A DNA stretch of 64,000 nucleotides from Bacteroidales bacterium (GTDB lineage Bacteria; Bacteroidota; Bacteroidia; Bacteroidales; UBA3663): positions 21,601-85,600 of the forward strand of contig JAFZBE010000039.1 of NCBI GenBank assembly GCA_017561935.1. Direction: 5' to 3'. Position 1 is the stretch's first letter. Each line of letters starts with the position of its first letter. The position numbers and the translations under genes are program-made. Positions 7,281 through 15,351 of the stretch are shown here, piece after piece. The notes under the pieces were generated by a model. The model was not told where the DNA came from and did no database searches. It was given only the letters and a program-made list of their open reading frames with translations.

Positions 7281-8885
7281 ATGTCCGTTATTCGTCTTGA
7301 AAATGCCCTCGGTCGCCTGCCGCAGACGCGGATGCGTGAGCCCGTCAACTTCTCGCTCGAAGCTGGCGAGCACATTGCCGTGATGGGACCCAATGGGGGA
7401 GGGAAGACCTGCCTCGTCGATCTCATCACCGGTCGCAACCTGCTCATGCAGGGGCGGCTCGCGTATGACTTCGGTCCCGGCACCAAGCCCACGGCCTACG
7501 GCAACATCGTGCAGCTCACCTTCGAGGACGCGCTCGGTTCGGTCGAGAAACCCTATTACTATCAGCAGCGCTTCAATAGCCAGGACCGCGACGAGTCACC
7601 CCTTGTGATGACCGTGCTCAAACGCGCCTTGGCATCGGGCGGCGTCACAGCCACCGGACTCTCGGCCGACGATGCCCGCCAGGCAGGGCATGGACTCACG
7701 CACGACGAAGCCGTGGCAGCAGGCAGCGAGGACTACACCGAGTTCCTCCAGAATCCCCTGCTCGACACCTTCATGATGCGCGACCTCCTCACCAAGCGCA
7801 TGGTCCTCCTCTCCAGCGGCGAAATGCGACGCTATCAGCTCTTCAAAGCCCTACTATCCTCAAACCCCTCAAACCCCTCAAACCCCCGCCATCGGCGCGT
7901 CCTCATCGTGGATAATCCGTTTATAGGCCTTGACGCGCCTATGCGCGCGCAGCTCGACCAATTCTTCCAACTCCTTGTCGATAGTGGGGAAGTGCAGATC
8001 ATCATGATACTCTCGATGCTCGACACCGTGCCAACCTACATGACGCATGTCGTTGAGGTGAAGGATATGAAGGTAGGAGAGAAGCGCACGCGTGCCGAGT
8101 ACCTTGCCACGCTGCCCGACTTCAAGGCATCGCCTGCAGCATCGCTCACGCCCCAGCTGCGCGAACAGATAGCCAAGCTCCCCGTCATGCCTGTGGCCAA
8201 CCTCACAGCCGATGGCAGTGTTACCGACGAAGTGATCAGTATTCGCGACCTCACCTTGCCCTTGCCCGACACCGATCGCGTGCTCTACAACGGGCTTGAT
8301 TGGAAGGTATGTCGCGGCGAACATTGGGCATTGCAGGGCAGGAACGGCTCAGGCAAATCCACGCTGCTCAGCCTCGTATGCGCCGACCATCCCGCAGCCT
8401 ACGCTTGCGACATCTCGCTCTTCGGACGCCGACGCGGCACGGGCGAATCCATTTGGGAAATCAAGAAGCACATCGGTTTCGTCAGCCCCGAGTTCCATCG
8501 CGCCTACAAGGAGAACCGCCCCGCCATCGACATTGTGGCAAGTGGGCTGCACGACTCGGTAGGACTTTACAAGCGCCCACGTCCCGAGCAGGTCGAGGAT
8601 TGTCTCTTCTGGATGCGCGTGTTCGGCATCGATCACCTGCACGACCGCATGTTCCTCACCCTATCGAGTGGCGAACAACGTCTGTGTCTCCTTGCACGCG
8701 CCTTTGTCAAGGATCCTGCGCTGCTCATACTCGACGAACCCCTGCACGGCCTCGACACCTATCGTCGTCACCTCGTGCGCGATGTCATCGACGCCTTCTG
8801 CCGCCGTCCCGACAAGACCCTCATCATGGTTTCACACTACGAAGAGGAACTGCCTGCCAACATTACGCATCGGTTGGTGTTGTAA
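7281..8885 (+). CDS. ABC-type ATPase with two nucleotide-binding domains (ModF/Uup-like layout)
   Basis: 534 residues from ATG 7281, chosen because an earlier in-frame ATG at 7254 lies inside the terminator hairpin. NBD1 has Walker A GPNGGGKT, signature LSSGEMRR and Walker B VLIVDNPFIGLD; NBD2 has Walker A GRNGSGKST, signature LSSGEQRL and Walker B LLILDEPLHGLD. There is no membrane segment and no adjacent permease, so it may be a soluble ATPase of the ModF type. Three in-frame copies of a 9-bp repeat (Ser-Asn-Pro) sit between signature and Walker B of NBD1. The last 105 bp are duplicated at 10944-11048. Confidence 0.9.
   Translation: MSVIRLENALGRLPQTRMREPVNFSLEAGEHIAVMGPNGGGKTCLVDLITGRNLLMQGRLAYDFGPGTKPTAYGNIVQLTFEDALGSVEKPYYYQQRFNSQDRDESPLVMTVLKRALASGGVTATGLSADDARQAGHGLTHDEAVAAGSEDYTEFLQNPLLDTFMMRDLLTKRMVLLSSGEMRRYQLFKALLSSNPSNPSNPRHRRVLIVDNPFIGLDAPMRAQLDQFFQLLVDSGEVQIIMILSMLDTVPTYMTHVVEVKDMKVGEKRTRAEYLATLPDFKASPAASLTPQLREQIAKLPVMPVANLTADGSVTDEVISIRDLTLPLPDTDRVLYNGLDWKVCRGEHWALQGRNGSGKSTLLSLVCADHPAAYACDISLFGRRRGTGESIWEIKKHIGFVSPEFHRAYKENRPAIDIVASGLHDSVGLYKRPRPEQVEDCLFWMRVFGIDHLHDRMFLTLSSGEQRLCLLARAFVKDPALLILDEPLHGLDTYRRHLVRDVIDAFCRRPDKTLIMVSHYEEELPANITHRLVL
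7860..7886 (+). repeat. 9-bp repeat, three in-frame copies in the ABC ATPase
   Basis: TCAAACCCC three times without error, read as Ser-Asn-Pro x3. It is the same unit and the same frame as the copies inside recN and the glycosyltransferase at 55109. Confidence 0.9.
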
Positions 8886-8910
8886 AGGCCAATAGATTTA
8901 GGTGTGTTTA

Positions 8911-8937
8911 CGCTTCATGAACATGGTTCCGATTCTC
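8911..8937 (+). repeat. Left copy of a 27-bp inverted repeat around the ATPase segment
   Basis: The sequence CGCTTCATGAACATGGTTCC and the next seven bases match the reverse complement of 10814-10840 at 26 of 27 positions. It begins 25 bp behind the ABC gene and, with its partner, frames a 1.93-kb segment carrying the AAA_14 ATPase. Confidence 0.75.
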
Positions 8938-9000
8938 TTTTTTCTTTTTTATACTCTCGCCACTTCACACAGCACACATATACGATTTTTTGTGAGTATT

Positions 9001-9082
9001 TTGTAGAATATCGTATTCAAAAGAGCTGATTTTTGTAAAATATCGCATTCTAGAACCATGTTTTTTTGTAAAATATCGCGTT
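9001..9082. promoter_or_regulatory. Three direct repeats upstream of the AAA_14 ATPase
   Basis: The motif TTGTARAATATCGYRTT occurs at 9001, 9033 and 9066, spaced 32 and 33 bp, i.e. three helical turns apart. The last copy lies 17 bp before the promoter -7 element. The regular phasing suggests binding sites for a regulator, perhaps the ATPase product itself; this is inference. Confidence 0.55.
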
Positions 9083-9098
9083 TTAAAGATATTTTTTG

Positions 9099-9106
9099 TA
9101 TCTTTG
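9099..9106 (+). promoter_or_regulatory. Promoter -7 element for the AAA_14 ATPase
   Basis: TATCTTTG 20 bp before the ATG at 9126, so the leader is very short. The earlier in-frame ATG at 9096 overlaps the promoter and is not used as start. Confidence 0.7.
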
Positions 9107-9125
9107 CACCAAAAATCAGATAATA

Positions 9126-10406
9126 ATGATAGACAAAAGGACATTAGAATTCATTCTGACTGACCAGCAGGAAGAAATAGAAGGAAGAACAGATGAAACA
9201 TTGTGCCATAGAAAGGAAGAGCTGTTTGTTGATGTCAAAAGCTCTCAGGCACAAGTCGTGATTGGTGTTAGACGAAGCGGCAAGTCAACTCTTTGTTATC
9301 AAGCTTTGCAGCGCCAAGGTGTGAAATATGCATACGTTGACTTCGACGATGAACGGCTGACGAACCTTCAAGCCGAACAGCTGAACGACGTGCTGGAAAC
9401 ACTATATAAAATTTATGGCGACTTCCAGCACCTTTTCCTCGATGAAATACAGAATGTGGAGGGTTGGCATTTGTTCGTGAACCGGATACTTAGAAAAAAG
9501 ATGCATGTGATTATTACAGGTTCTAACGCCAAACTTCTCAGTGGTGAATTGGCCACACATTTGTCTGGTCGCAATAAAGAAATAGTTCTCTACCCATTCT
9601 CTTTCAAGGAATTTTGTCTGTTAAAAGAGGTGGACATAGAAAGGCGAACCACGAAGGCTGAAGCTTTTCGCAGGGCTGCATTCGATGAATATATGAAACA
9701 GGGAGGATTCCCCGAACTGCTGTCTATTGAGGACAACAAGAGTTACGTTAGAACGCTTGTTGAGAACATCCTAAAGAGGGACATCGAACAGAGATACAAG
9801 ATTTCTTATAAGGCTACTTTTGAGCAACTCGCCCACCATTTGCTAAACGTCTCACCAGCCATCATCGTCACTACAGATTTGGCCAACCTGTTCCATTTCA
9901 AGTCGGAGCACACTGCTAAAAACTACATTAACTACCTAAAACAGGCCTATATGCTGATAGGGGTACAGAAGTATTCACAGAAAAGCAAACAAAGGGCTGT
10001 TCAAGAGAAGATCTATGCCGTCGACGTTGCGATGATGGATCAGCGCGAGAATGCCTTTGCTGGAGAAAATCTGGGGCATCGACTTGAAACCACCGTAGCT
10101 ATACATCTGATGAGAAAATGTAAGATGGAGGGGCTTGATATCTATTATTTGAACGACCGTTCTGGCGAATGTGATTTTGTCGTTTGTAAAGGGAATCAGG
10201 TTGTTCAAGCTATACAGGTGTCGTACGATATTTCCGCAGAGAAAACTCGCAAACGCGAGATCAATGGTTTGCTGCTCGCAGCCAGACACACTAATTGCAA
10301 GAATTTATTGTTGCTCACCGATCACGAGACTGGAGAAATCGAACAAGACGGACAAAGAATGATGGTTCAGCCTGTTTACGAATGGTGCTTAGAATTAGGA
10401 TTATAA
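9126..10406 (+). CDS. ATP-binding protein, AAA_14 and DUF4143 domains
   Basis: 426 residues. Walker A GVRRSGKST (near residue 50), Walker B HLFLDEIQ and the segment ITGSNAKLLSGELATHLSGR are typical of AAA_14; the C-terminal half is DUF4143, which has a PD-(D/E)XK-like fold (SGECDFVV...AIQVSYD). The family is common in Bacteroidales and archaea as single accessory genes, often many per genome, and its biological role is unknown. The gene is more AT-rich than its surroundings and sits in a segment bounded by an inverted repeat and by a duplicated piece of the preceding gene, so it looks acquired. Confidence 0.92.
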   Translation: MIDKRTLEFILTDQQEEIEGRTDETLCHRKEELFVDVKSSQAQVVIGVRRSGKSTLCYQALQRQGVKYAYVDFDDERLTNLQAEQLNDVLETLYKIYGDFQHLFLDEIQNVEGWHLFVNRILRKKMHVIITGSNAKLLSGELATHLSGRNKEIVLYPFSFKEFCLLKEVDIERRTTKAEAFRRAAFDEYMKQGGFPELLSIEDNKSYVRTLVENILKRDIEQRYKISYKATFEQLAHHLLNVSPAIIVTTDLANLFHFKSEHTAKNYINYLKQAYMLIGVQKYSQKSKQRAVQEKIYAVDVAMMDQRENAFAGENLGHRLETTVAIHLMRKCKMEGLDIYYLNDRSGECDFVVCKGNQVVQAIQVSYDISAEKTRKREINGLLLAARHTNCKNLLLLTDHETGEIEQDGQRMMVQPVYEWCLELGL

Positions 10407-10503
10407 AATAATTCTCAAATTCTCTTGAGATTAAATAAAGTATGTTCGGATAGAATTATATCCATAAAGATTGGGATAGCAAATATTTATCATCTTCTCA
10501 GAA

Positions 10504-10522
10504 TGTCGGCCGTCAGAGTGCT
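10504..10522 (-). repeat. 19-bp fragment matching the 84-bp array unit
   Basis: On the minus strand AGCACTCTGACGGCCGACA is identical to the core of the last two units of the array at 19353-19745. The surrounding minus strand can be read as a short degraded frame (about 10490-10615) with no clear family. Confidence 0.6.
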
Positions 10523-10672
10523 TCCTCCAATTTTTATAGGATATTCGGTTTCGCAAATGCGGAATCTCCAGTTGAGAAGGTCTAAGTATTCGCTGAACTC
10601 GCGGTTCAGAATGGAAAATTTTATCGTCAGTTTATGTCAGTCATTACACCATTCTTTAAAGGAAATGCGCCC

Positions 10673-10720
10673 GTACAAGCCTCCGTACCTGCCTCTGCAC
10701 AAACCTCCACACAAGCCTCC
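10673..10720. repeat. 12-bp tandem repeat
   Basis: Four degenerate 12-bp units (consensus GYACAAGCCTCC). They lie in the non-coding stretch behind the AAA_14 gene. Together with the remnants around it they suggest a decayed region. Confidence 0.6.
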
Positions 10721-10813
10721 GCACGCACGAAGCATCGGATAAAGAGTCCCGACGTCCCCAAACACGTAGCGAATAATTCTCTTCGCCACGACTATATTCG
10801 CTTCCATCGCACT

Positions 10814-10840
10814 GAGACTCGGAACCATGTTCATGAAGCG
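10814..10840 (-). repeat. Right copy of the 27-bp inverted repeat
   Basis: Reverse complement of 8911-8937 with one mismatch. Outside it, 104 bp further on, begins the duplicated ABC-gene tail. Confidence 0.75.
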
Positions 10841-10943
10841 TCGTTGAGATTATCTTGGTCATTCCGTGATCAGTGCTTTGCGGATGGCTATCTTGTTCAT
10901 TGCTTTATTTGTCATAAGAGAAAAATTACGCGAGTGTCTTGTC

Positions 10944-11048
10944 GATGTCATCGACACCTATTACCGCCGTCCCGACAAGACCCTCATCATGGTTTCACAC
11001 TACGAAGAGGAACTGCCTGCCAACATTACGCATCGGTTGGTGCTGTAG
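10944..11048 (+). pseudogene. Duplicated 3' end of the ABC ATPase gene
   Basis: 105 bp align without gaps to 8781-8885, with six differences: four near the left end and two at the stop (TAA versus TAG). The frame encodes the last 34 residues of NBD2 (from DVIDTYYRRPDKT to the stop). No start codon or Walker motifs are present, so it is not a working gene. It places a direct repeat on the far side of the AAA_14 segment, as expected if that segment was inserted at the ABC gene end or if two related alleles recombined. Confidence 0.85.
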
Positions 11049-11051
11049 GTC

Positions 11052-11651
11052 TCAATGGATGGTGATTCCGAGTATGTAGTAATGGGGGACGTATTTCAGG
11101 ATGTCCGACGAGAGGTCGGGCTTGATGATGTCCTCTCCGCAGCAGCGCGTCACCTTGTACTCCGCATCATACCAGAATGAGCAATAGCACACCAGCGGAA
11201 TGAAGTATTCCTTTTCCAGTGGCGTTGTGAGTTCAAAGGGTTTCGAGATGTATGAGTAGATGTATTTGTCCTCACTCTCCCAGTAGATTGGCTTGAGTTT
11301 CAGTGAGGAATTGAACGAAATCGTGTTCTCCAGGCTGAAGCAGAATTCGGCCAAAGAATCTTTCTCCGAGGGAAGGAACCCGAAGATCAGCTTGTCGCCT
11401 TTTGACTCGAAGGTATAAGGCATAAGGAGTTGCGGATAGTCTTCAACCTCTTTCCCGTTCACGAATTCCCTGAAGTTTACAGTCAGATTCCTGCCTTTTA
11501 TCGCACTGACATCAAAGCTATAAGCCTTATATCCCTTTGCATTCAGCAAGGGGATATAGTCGTTGATGGTTGGCTCGTTCAATTTCAGTTCCTGACTATA
11601 TCCCACCATTGCGACCAGGGCAAGCAGGAGGGTGATGATGGTTTTGTTCAT
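11052..11651 (-). CDS. Secreted hypothetical protein
   Basis: 199 residues with a signal peptide (MNKTIITLLLALVAMVGYSQ). The mature part is polar and beta-rich, with a Cys-rich patch near the end (LVCYCSFWYDAEYKVTRCCG). I do not recognise the family. It lies 12 bp behind the thioredoxin-like gene on the same strand and probably shares its transcript. The 33 bp coding for its signal peptide start are almost identical to those of that gene. Confidence 0.75.
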   Translation of the reverse strand: MNKTIITLLLALVAMVGYSQELKLNEPTINDYIPLLNAKGYKAYSFDVSAIKGRNLTVNFREFVNGKEVEDYPQLLMPYTFESKGDKLIFGFLPSEKDSLAEFCFSLENTISFNSSLKLKPIYWESEDKYIYSYISKPFELTTPLEKEYFIPLVCYCSFWYDAEYKVTRCCGEDIIKPDLSSDILKYVPHYYILGITIH

Positions 11652-11663
11652 AGTTGTTCCTGT

Positions 11664-12770
11664 TTATTTGTCATTGGTGAAGATCTCCGAAAGCTTCCTT
11701 TCGATATCCTCACCACGCAGGTTGCGGGCGAGGATGGTGCCATCGGGGGCAAAGAGGATGATGTGGGGGATGCCACGGATATAGTATGCATCGGTGGCGA
11801 TCTCCTGTGAGTTGATGATTTGCGGGTAAGGAATATGATCTTCTTCAATGGCCCTCAACGTGGCTTTAGGTTCGTCCCATGCAGCAATGCCGACCACCTG
11901 AAGGCCTCGTTCCTTGTATTTATTGTAGGCTGCGATGAGGTCTGGAATCTCCCCACGGCAGGGACCGCACCACGAAGCCCAGAAATCGACGAGCACATAC
12001 TGGCCACGGCCCACGTAGTCGCTGAGACGGGTGGTCTTTCCGTCATATTCCACAGCGAAGTCCACAAATTTCTCACCCACATTCGGACTGAAGAAGGCTT
12101 CGCCCGACTCCATGCGGATGCCCATGGAGCTGAGGGCAAGTTTCATCTGGTTCCATACGTCACCCGCCTTGATTCGCCGACTCATCAGGTCGAGCCATGT
12201 CGCAGTCTGCAGTGGAGTGCGGCCAAGGACCATCGCCAGCTCAACCATTCCCAGGACATCGTCGTTGTGGCGATTCAGTTCGCTCCGCATCAGGTTGTCG
12301 AGACGTTGTTGTTCGATGGAGTCACCATATAGCAAGGGGGAGAAAGCGTTTTGAAAAGTGCCGAAATCCACGTTGAGGGGAGTGCCTGAGGGATGATTCA
12401 GGAATCGGATGGAGTCTTCGTCCTGAGCGAGACGTTGCAGGTCCATGTAGAGGTGCGTCGTTCCATTCTCCAGGAAAAACCAGGGCGACATAATCTCTGG
12501 CATCGTACCCTTTTTCGTGATGGATCGCAGATTGAAAGCTGCTGCTTCGTCAAGCGTTCCTTCTATGGGCAACAGTTCCCCTTTGACGACCTCCACGGTG
12601 TCGATGACTGTGTTGACTATACGCATATCCGACATCCATTGATTCAACAGCAGTTTTGTGTTCATCGTCGAATCGCCCACCGTTCCTTCCAGTCGGTAGC
12701 GGATTTGTCCTTCACTCGCCATAGCTATAAAGGCAAGCAGGAGGGTGATGATGGCTTTGTTCATTTTCAT
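11664..12770 (-). CDS. TlpA/ResA-like thioredoxin-fold protein
   Basis: 368 residues with a signal peptide, a ~220-residue N-terminal region of the kind seen before AhpC/TSA-type domains in Bacteroidetes (DUF4369-like), and a C-terminal thioredoxin domain with the redox motif WCGPC and the cis-proline loop RGIPHIILF. It should act in the periplasm on disulfide exchange or cytochrome/oxidative-stress chemistry. Start at 12770 (MKMNK) or 12764 (MNK); both leave the signal peptide intact. It precedes the hypothetical secreted gene in an apparent two-gene unit. Confidence 0.88.
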   Translation of the reverse strand: MKMNKAIITLLLAFIAMASEGQIRYRLEGTVGDSTMNTKLLLNQWMSDMRIVNTVIDTVEVVKGELLPIEGTLDEAAAFNLRSITKKGTMPEIMSPWFFLENGTTHLYMDLQRLAQDEDSIRFLNHPSGTPLNVDFGTFQNAFSPLLYGDSIEQQRLDNLMRSELNRHNDDVLGMVELAMVLGRTPLQTATWLDLMSRRIKAGDVWNQMKLALSSMGIRMESGEAFFSPNVGEKFVDFAVEYDGKTTRLSDYVGRGQYVLVDFWASWCGPCRGEIPDLIAAYNKYKERGLQVVGIAAWDEPKATLRAIEEDHIPYPQIINSQEIATDAYYIRGIPHIILFAPDGTILARNLRGEDIERKLSEIFTNDK

Positions 12771-12819
12771 TTTTTATTGTGCCATTCTTCGTTGCAGTTT
12801 CTATGCAAGATTCCGTTCT

Positions 12820-13419
12820 CTACCATCCGTCAATCTGGAAACATATTCCTATACTGATTCCCAAATCGTGAATGAACTTGTTTCTATAATCATTCCTTCG
12901 GGTATCGAACGCATAATAAGGTAAAACGCCGTCATTTATACTGGCCATTATGCCAATGTCTGGAGTGATATGAACCTTTACACCTATTGCGGGTGAAACA
13001 AATAGGTTGAAATCGGTTTTCTTGCTCGATATGGAATACTTCTGATTGATATCTACGTTCTTTTTTCCAAACATTCCAAATCCTCCAACACGAAGATTTG
13101 CAAAGGGAGAAAAACGCTTGTCAAGAAAGAAGTAATGTGTACTTAGAAAGACGGGTATAGCAGAAAAGTCATACTTCTCATGGTGACTGTATCCGATACC
13201 ACCTCCAATGGCAAATTGCTCGTTAATGAACACTTCGTGCAGGTAGTTCGCAGAAATACATTTATCACCATAATCGCCAAGCCCTTGCGAAGAAGAAACG
13301 TCAATAACATTCAGACAACCGTTTCCTGGGTCAAAGGATACCTGAGCCACCGTAATGGTCGCTATTGACATCATAGACAACAGGAGCAGGAATATTCTAA
13401 TGTGTTTCTGATTTTTCAT
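12820..13419 (-). CDS. Outer-membrane beta-barrel-like protein
   Basis: 199 residues with a signal peptide (MKNQKHIRIFLLLLSMMS...AQ). Alternating hydrophobic strands with aromatic girdles (SAIPVFLSTHYFFL, FSPFANLRVGGFGMFG, FNLFVSPAIGVKVHI, HDLGISIGICFQIDGW) and a glycine-rich pattern suit a small eight-stranded outer-membrane barrel. Function unknown. A TATATTTG promoter lies 26 bp upstream, so it is probably its own unit. Confidence 0.8.
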   Translation of the reverse strand: MKNQKHIRIFLLLLSMMSIATITVAQVSFDPGNGCLNVIDVSSSQGLGDYGDKCISANYLHEVFINEQFAIGGGIGYSHHEKYDFSAIPVFLSTHYFFLDKRFSPFANLRVGGFGMFGKKNVDINQKYSISSKKTDFNLFVSPAIGVKVHITPDIGIMASINDGVLPYYAFDTRRNDYRNKFIHDLGISIGICFQIDGW

Positions 13420-13444
13420 TCCCTATAATTTTTGTTTTGGTGTG

Positions 13445-13452
13445 CAAATATA
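13445..13452 (-). promoter_or_regulatory. Promoter -7 element for the barrel protein
   Basis: TATATTTG on the minus strand, 26 bp before the start codon at 13419. Confidence 0.65.
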
Positions 13453-13616
13453 CATATTTATTGGCAGAATAGCACGGAAAAGGTATATGTGATTAACTTA
13501 AAATAACGATATACAATTGTTTTTACAATGTTTTATAAAATTGTGGTAGATAATTGTTAGTTCGCCATGAAAAACTACACTTTTTTGTTTGTTTTTTATT
13601 TCCCATTTCAATGTAT

Positions 13617-13664
13617 GACCAATCTTGGTCAAGATTGGTCATGCTGCGATAGGATAGAGCACTC
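13617..13664. repeat. Solo copy of the 84-bp array element with a strong palindrome
   Basis: GACCAATCTTG (13617-13627) and CAAGATTGGTC (13630-13640) are perfect 11-bp arms with a 2-nt loop. The next 24 bp (13641-13664, starting ATGCTGCGATAGGATAG) are identical to 19348-19371 in the long array. It occupies the 307-bp gap between the barrel and deiminase genes; nothing else is seen there except the barrel promoter. Confidence 0.8.
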
Positions 13665-13726
13665 ATTCAGTATGTGTTGATAGAGCGAGAATGGATCGGT
13701 TCTTCTGTGCTTTGATGTGGAAAAGG

Positions 13727-15157
13727 TCAAGTTGTTTTAGGACGAGACTTTACGGTCCAACTGAAACAATTGAATCCACCTTCTTCATTTAATAATGGCA
13801 CAGCATAAACGCCCTTCACTGCTGTATCAGGAAATAATTCCTGTATCTGTTCAAGTGCTTCTCTATCCTGATTTTCAATGCCAAGAAGTGGAACGATAAT
13901 GACCTTTGACGTTTGTAGATAGTTGATGTATGCCCAACTAAGATCATCGTCCTTTCTCTGTGACGAGTACGTCGAATAGCGAAGTTCGGTCACCTTGTAT
14001 CCATCATGTTCCAAGGCTTTTCTGAAAGAAGCGGCCATATCCTCATCATATTCGTAATAATTGGTCATGAGAATGCGATTGTCATCGACATAGCGAACGA
14101 TGCCATCCGAATGACCATATATCTCAGTTCTGTCCCAATTCAGCCATGTGATATGATTGATTCCAAAGTCATGCCTGAATACTTCTTCAAACTTCTTTTG
14201 ACTTATGTTATTAGCATTGTATGCTTTTCTCGTCATTATTACTCCCTGAGCGGTTCTGATGATGTTCCCGCCATCAAGTATGAGGCTTGAGTCTTTACGG
14301 ACTAAATGAATAGAGTCGCAAACAACGTCGGGCGAGGTCTTGGTATCTCTATATTTGTCACAATCCAAATAATCTGGATCATATTTATATCGGACGAAAG
14401 AATTGGGATATACCTGTATAGGCATATAGTCCCTGCACCATATATCCTGTGTATGATCTAGAAGTTCATGCTTCACACCATACTCATCCAATATCTCGCA
14501 TATCTCTCTATAAACCTTTGCTATTTCAGGTTTTTCCAGCACCTCTTTCGAAAAATAAACCATATCGGCATCTTTGTCGAGGACGGTAAACAGATTCTCA
14601 TTCCTCTTATAGTTCCATGGTCTATATGCCTGATTACCCTCCAAGCCCCTACGTTTCTGAGCAATTAACTTTGTTCGCGGTTCAGTCCATTCGTCCACCC
14701 ATTTGAACGAGACCCCATCAAAGATGTTGCTTCTCGACATAATAATTTCATAGGAGGTCAGAGAACGCATCTCATTAAGTAGGATAGGATTATTATCCAT
14801 GTCGAAAAGGTCAAAAGCCCTTATCAGCACAGATGCTCGAAACTGATGCATAGCGGTATCTTCGAAAGTTATGTCGATGCCAGAGTTATGGGGGAAAAGA
14901 GTTCCGATATCCAGCCAGTCATCATCTGGCGATTCCCGTCGATACATCTTATCCTCCCGAATGCTGCCATCAGTATTCAAAAAGTAGAACTCAATCTCCC
15001 TAAGATATAGTTTCTCCTTATTGTTAAGTAGGATATACCCGCCGTACAATAATTGTGATGCAATCCGAGGGAAAATCTCCTTGCATAGATTCCCTTCATT
15101 TGCATTGGTAAACCTACAGGAATCCAAAGCATCTCTTAATGTGTCGAAGTATTTCAT
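13727..15157 (-). CDS. Agmatine deiminase/PAD_porph-family protein with an unknown N-terminal domain
   Basis: 476 residues. From about residue 195 the protein follows the agmatine deiminase / Porphyromonas-type peptidylarginine deiminase fold: DIWCRDYMP (substrate Asp), GHSDG (catalytic His/Asp) and the terminal Cys in EGGFNCFSW are all in order, so it may hydrolyse a guanidino group. Normal family members are ~350 residues. The first ~190 residues form a separate region with REIEFYF and LFPHNSGIDITF, a pattern seen in Bacteroidales accessory proteins of unknown role. It is last in the Nmad operon, behind a gene remnant. The substrate is unknown. Confidence 0.8.
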   Translation of the reverse strand: MKYFDTLRDALDSCRFTNANEGNLCKEIFPRIASQLLYGGYILLNNKEKLYLREIEFYFLNTDGSIREDKMYRRESPDDDWLDIGTLFPHNSGIDITFEDTAMHQFRASVLIRAFDLFDMDNNPILLNEMRSLTSYEIIMSRSNIFDGVSFKWVDEWTEPRTKLIAQKRRGLEGNQAYRPWNYKRNENLFTVLDKDADMVYFSKEVLEKPEIAKVYREICEILDEYGVKHELLDHTQDIWCRDYMPIQVYPNSFVRYKYDPDYLDCDKYRDTKTSPDVVCDSIHLVRKDSSLILDGGNIIRTAQGVIMTRKAYNANNISQKKFEEVFRHDFGINHITWLNWDRTEIYGHSDGIVRYVDDNRILMTNYYEYDEDMAASFRKALEHDGYKVTELRYSTYSSQRKDDDLSWAYINYLQTSKVIIVPLLGIENQDREALEQIQELFPDTAVKGVYAVPLLNEEGGFNCFSWTVKSRPKTT

Positions 15158-15159
15158 AA

Positions 15160-15327
15160 TTAATCAGCATTTGCGGGGTTGAAAATTCTCTTTACTATCC
15201 CGATGTAATGCGTCATCTCTTTAACAATGGTTTCTGCATCAGGACCTTGGAAGTCGTAATTACAATCGTACCACCAGTCATCAAGATTCTTATTTGTTTT
15301 TTGGGGATTGAGTAGGATTTGGTTTTC
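15160..15327 (-). pseudogene. C-terminal remnant of an unidentified gene
   Basis: A 55-codon frame without a usable start ends in TAA just before the deiminase gene. It reads ENQILLNPQKTNKNLDDWW, then YDCNYDFQGPDAETIVKEM and ends in IFNPANAD. The composition is protein-like and the strand matches the operon, so a gene between Nmad3 and the deiminase has probably lost its front part. Family not recognised. Confidence 0.45.
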
Positions 15328-15351
15328 CTATGTTATTTTCCCCCTCGTGCT

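Noticed and set aside
10637..10834. 65-codon minus-strand frame beginning at the right inverted repeat (MNMVPSLSAMEAN)
   Set aside because: Its second half is the 12-bp repeat and it has no family match that I know. Kept only as part of the decayed region.
10866..11048. 60-codon frame with an ABC-like end
   Set aside because: Only the last 34 codons match the ABC gene; the front is unrelated DNA, so it is listed as a pseudogene fragment.
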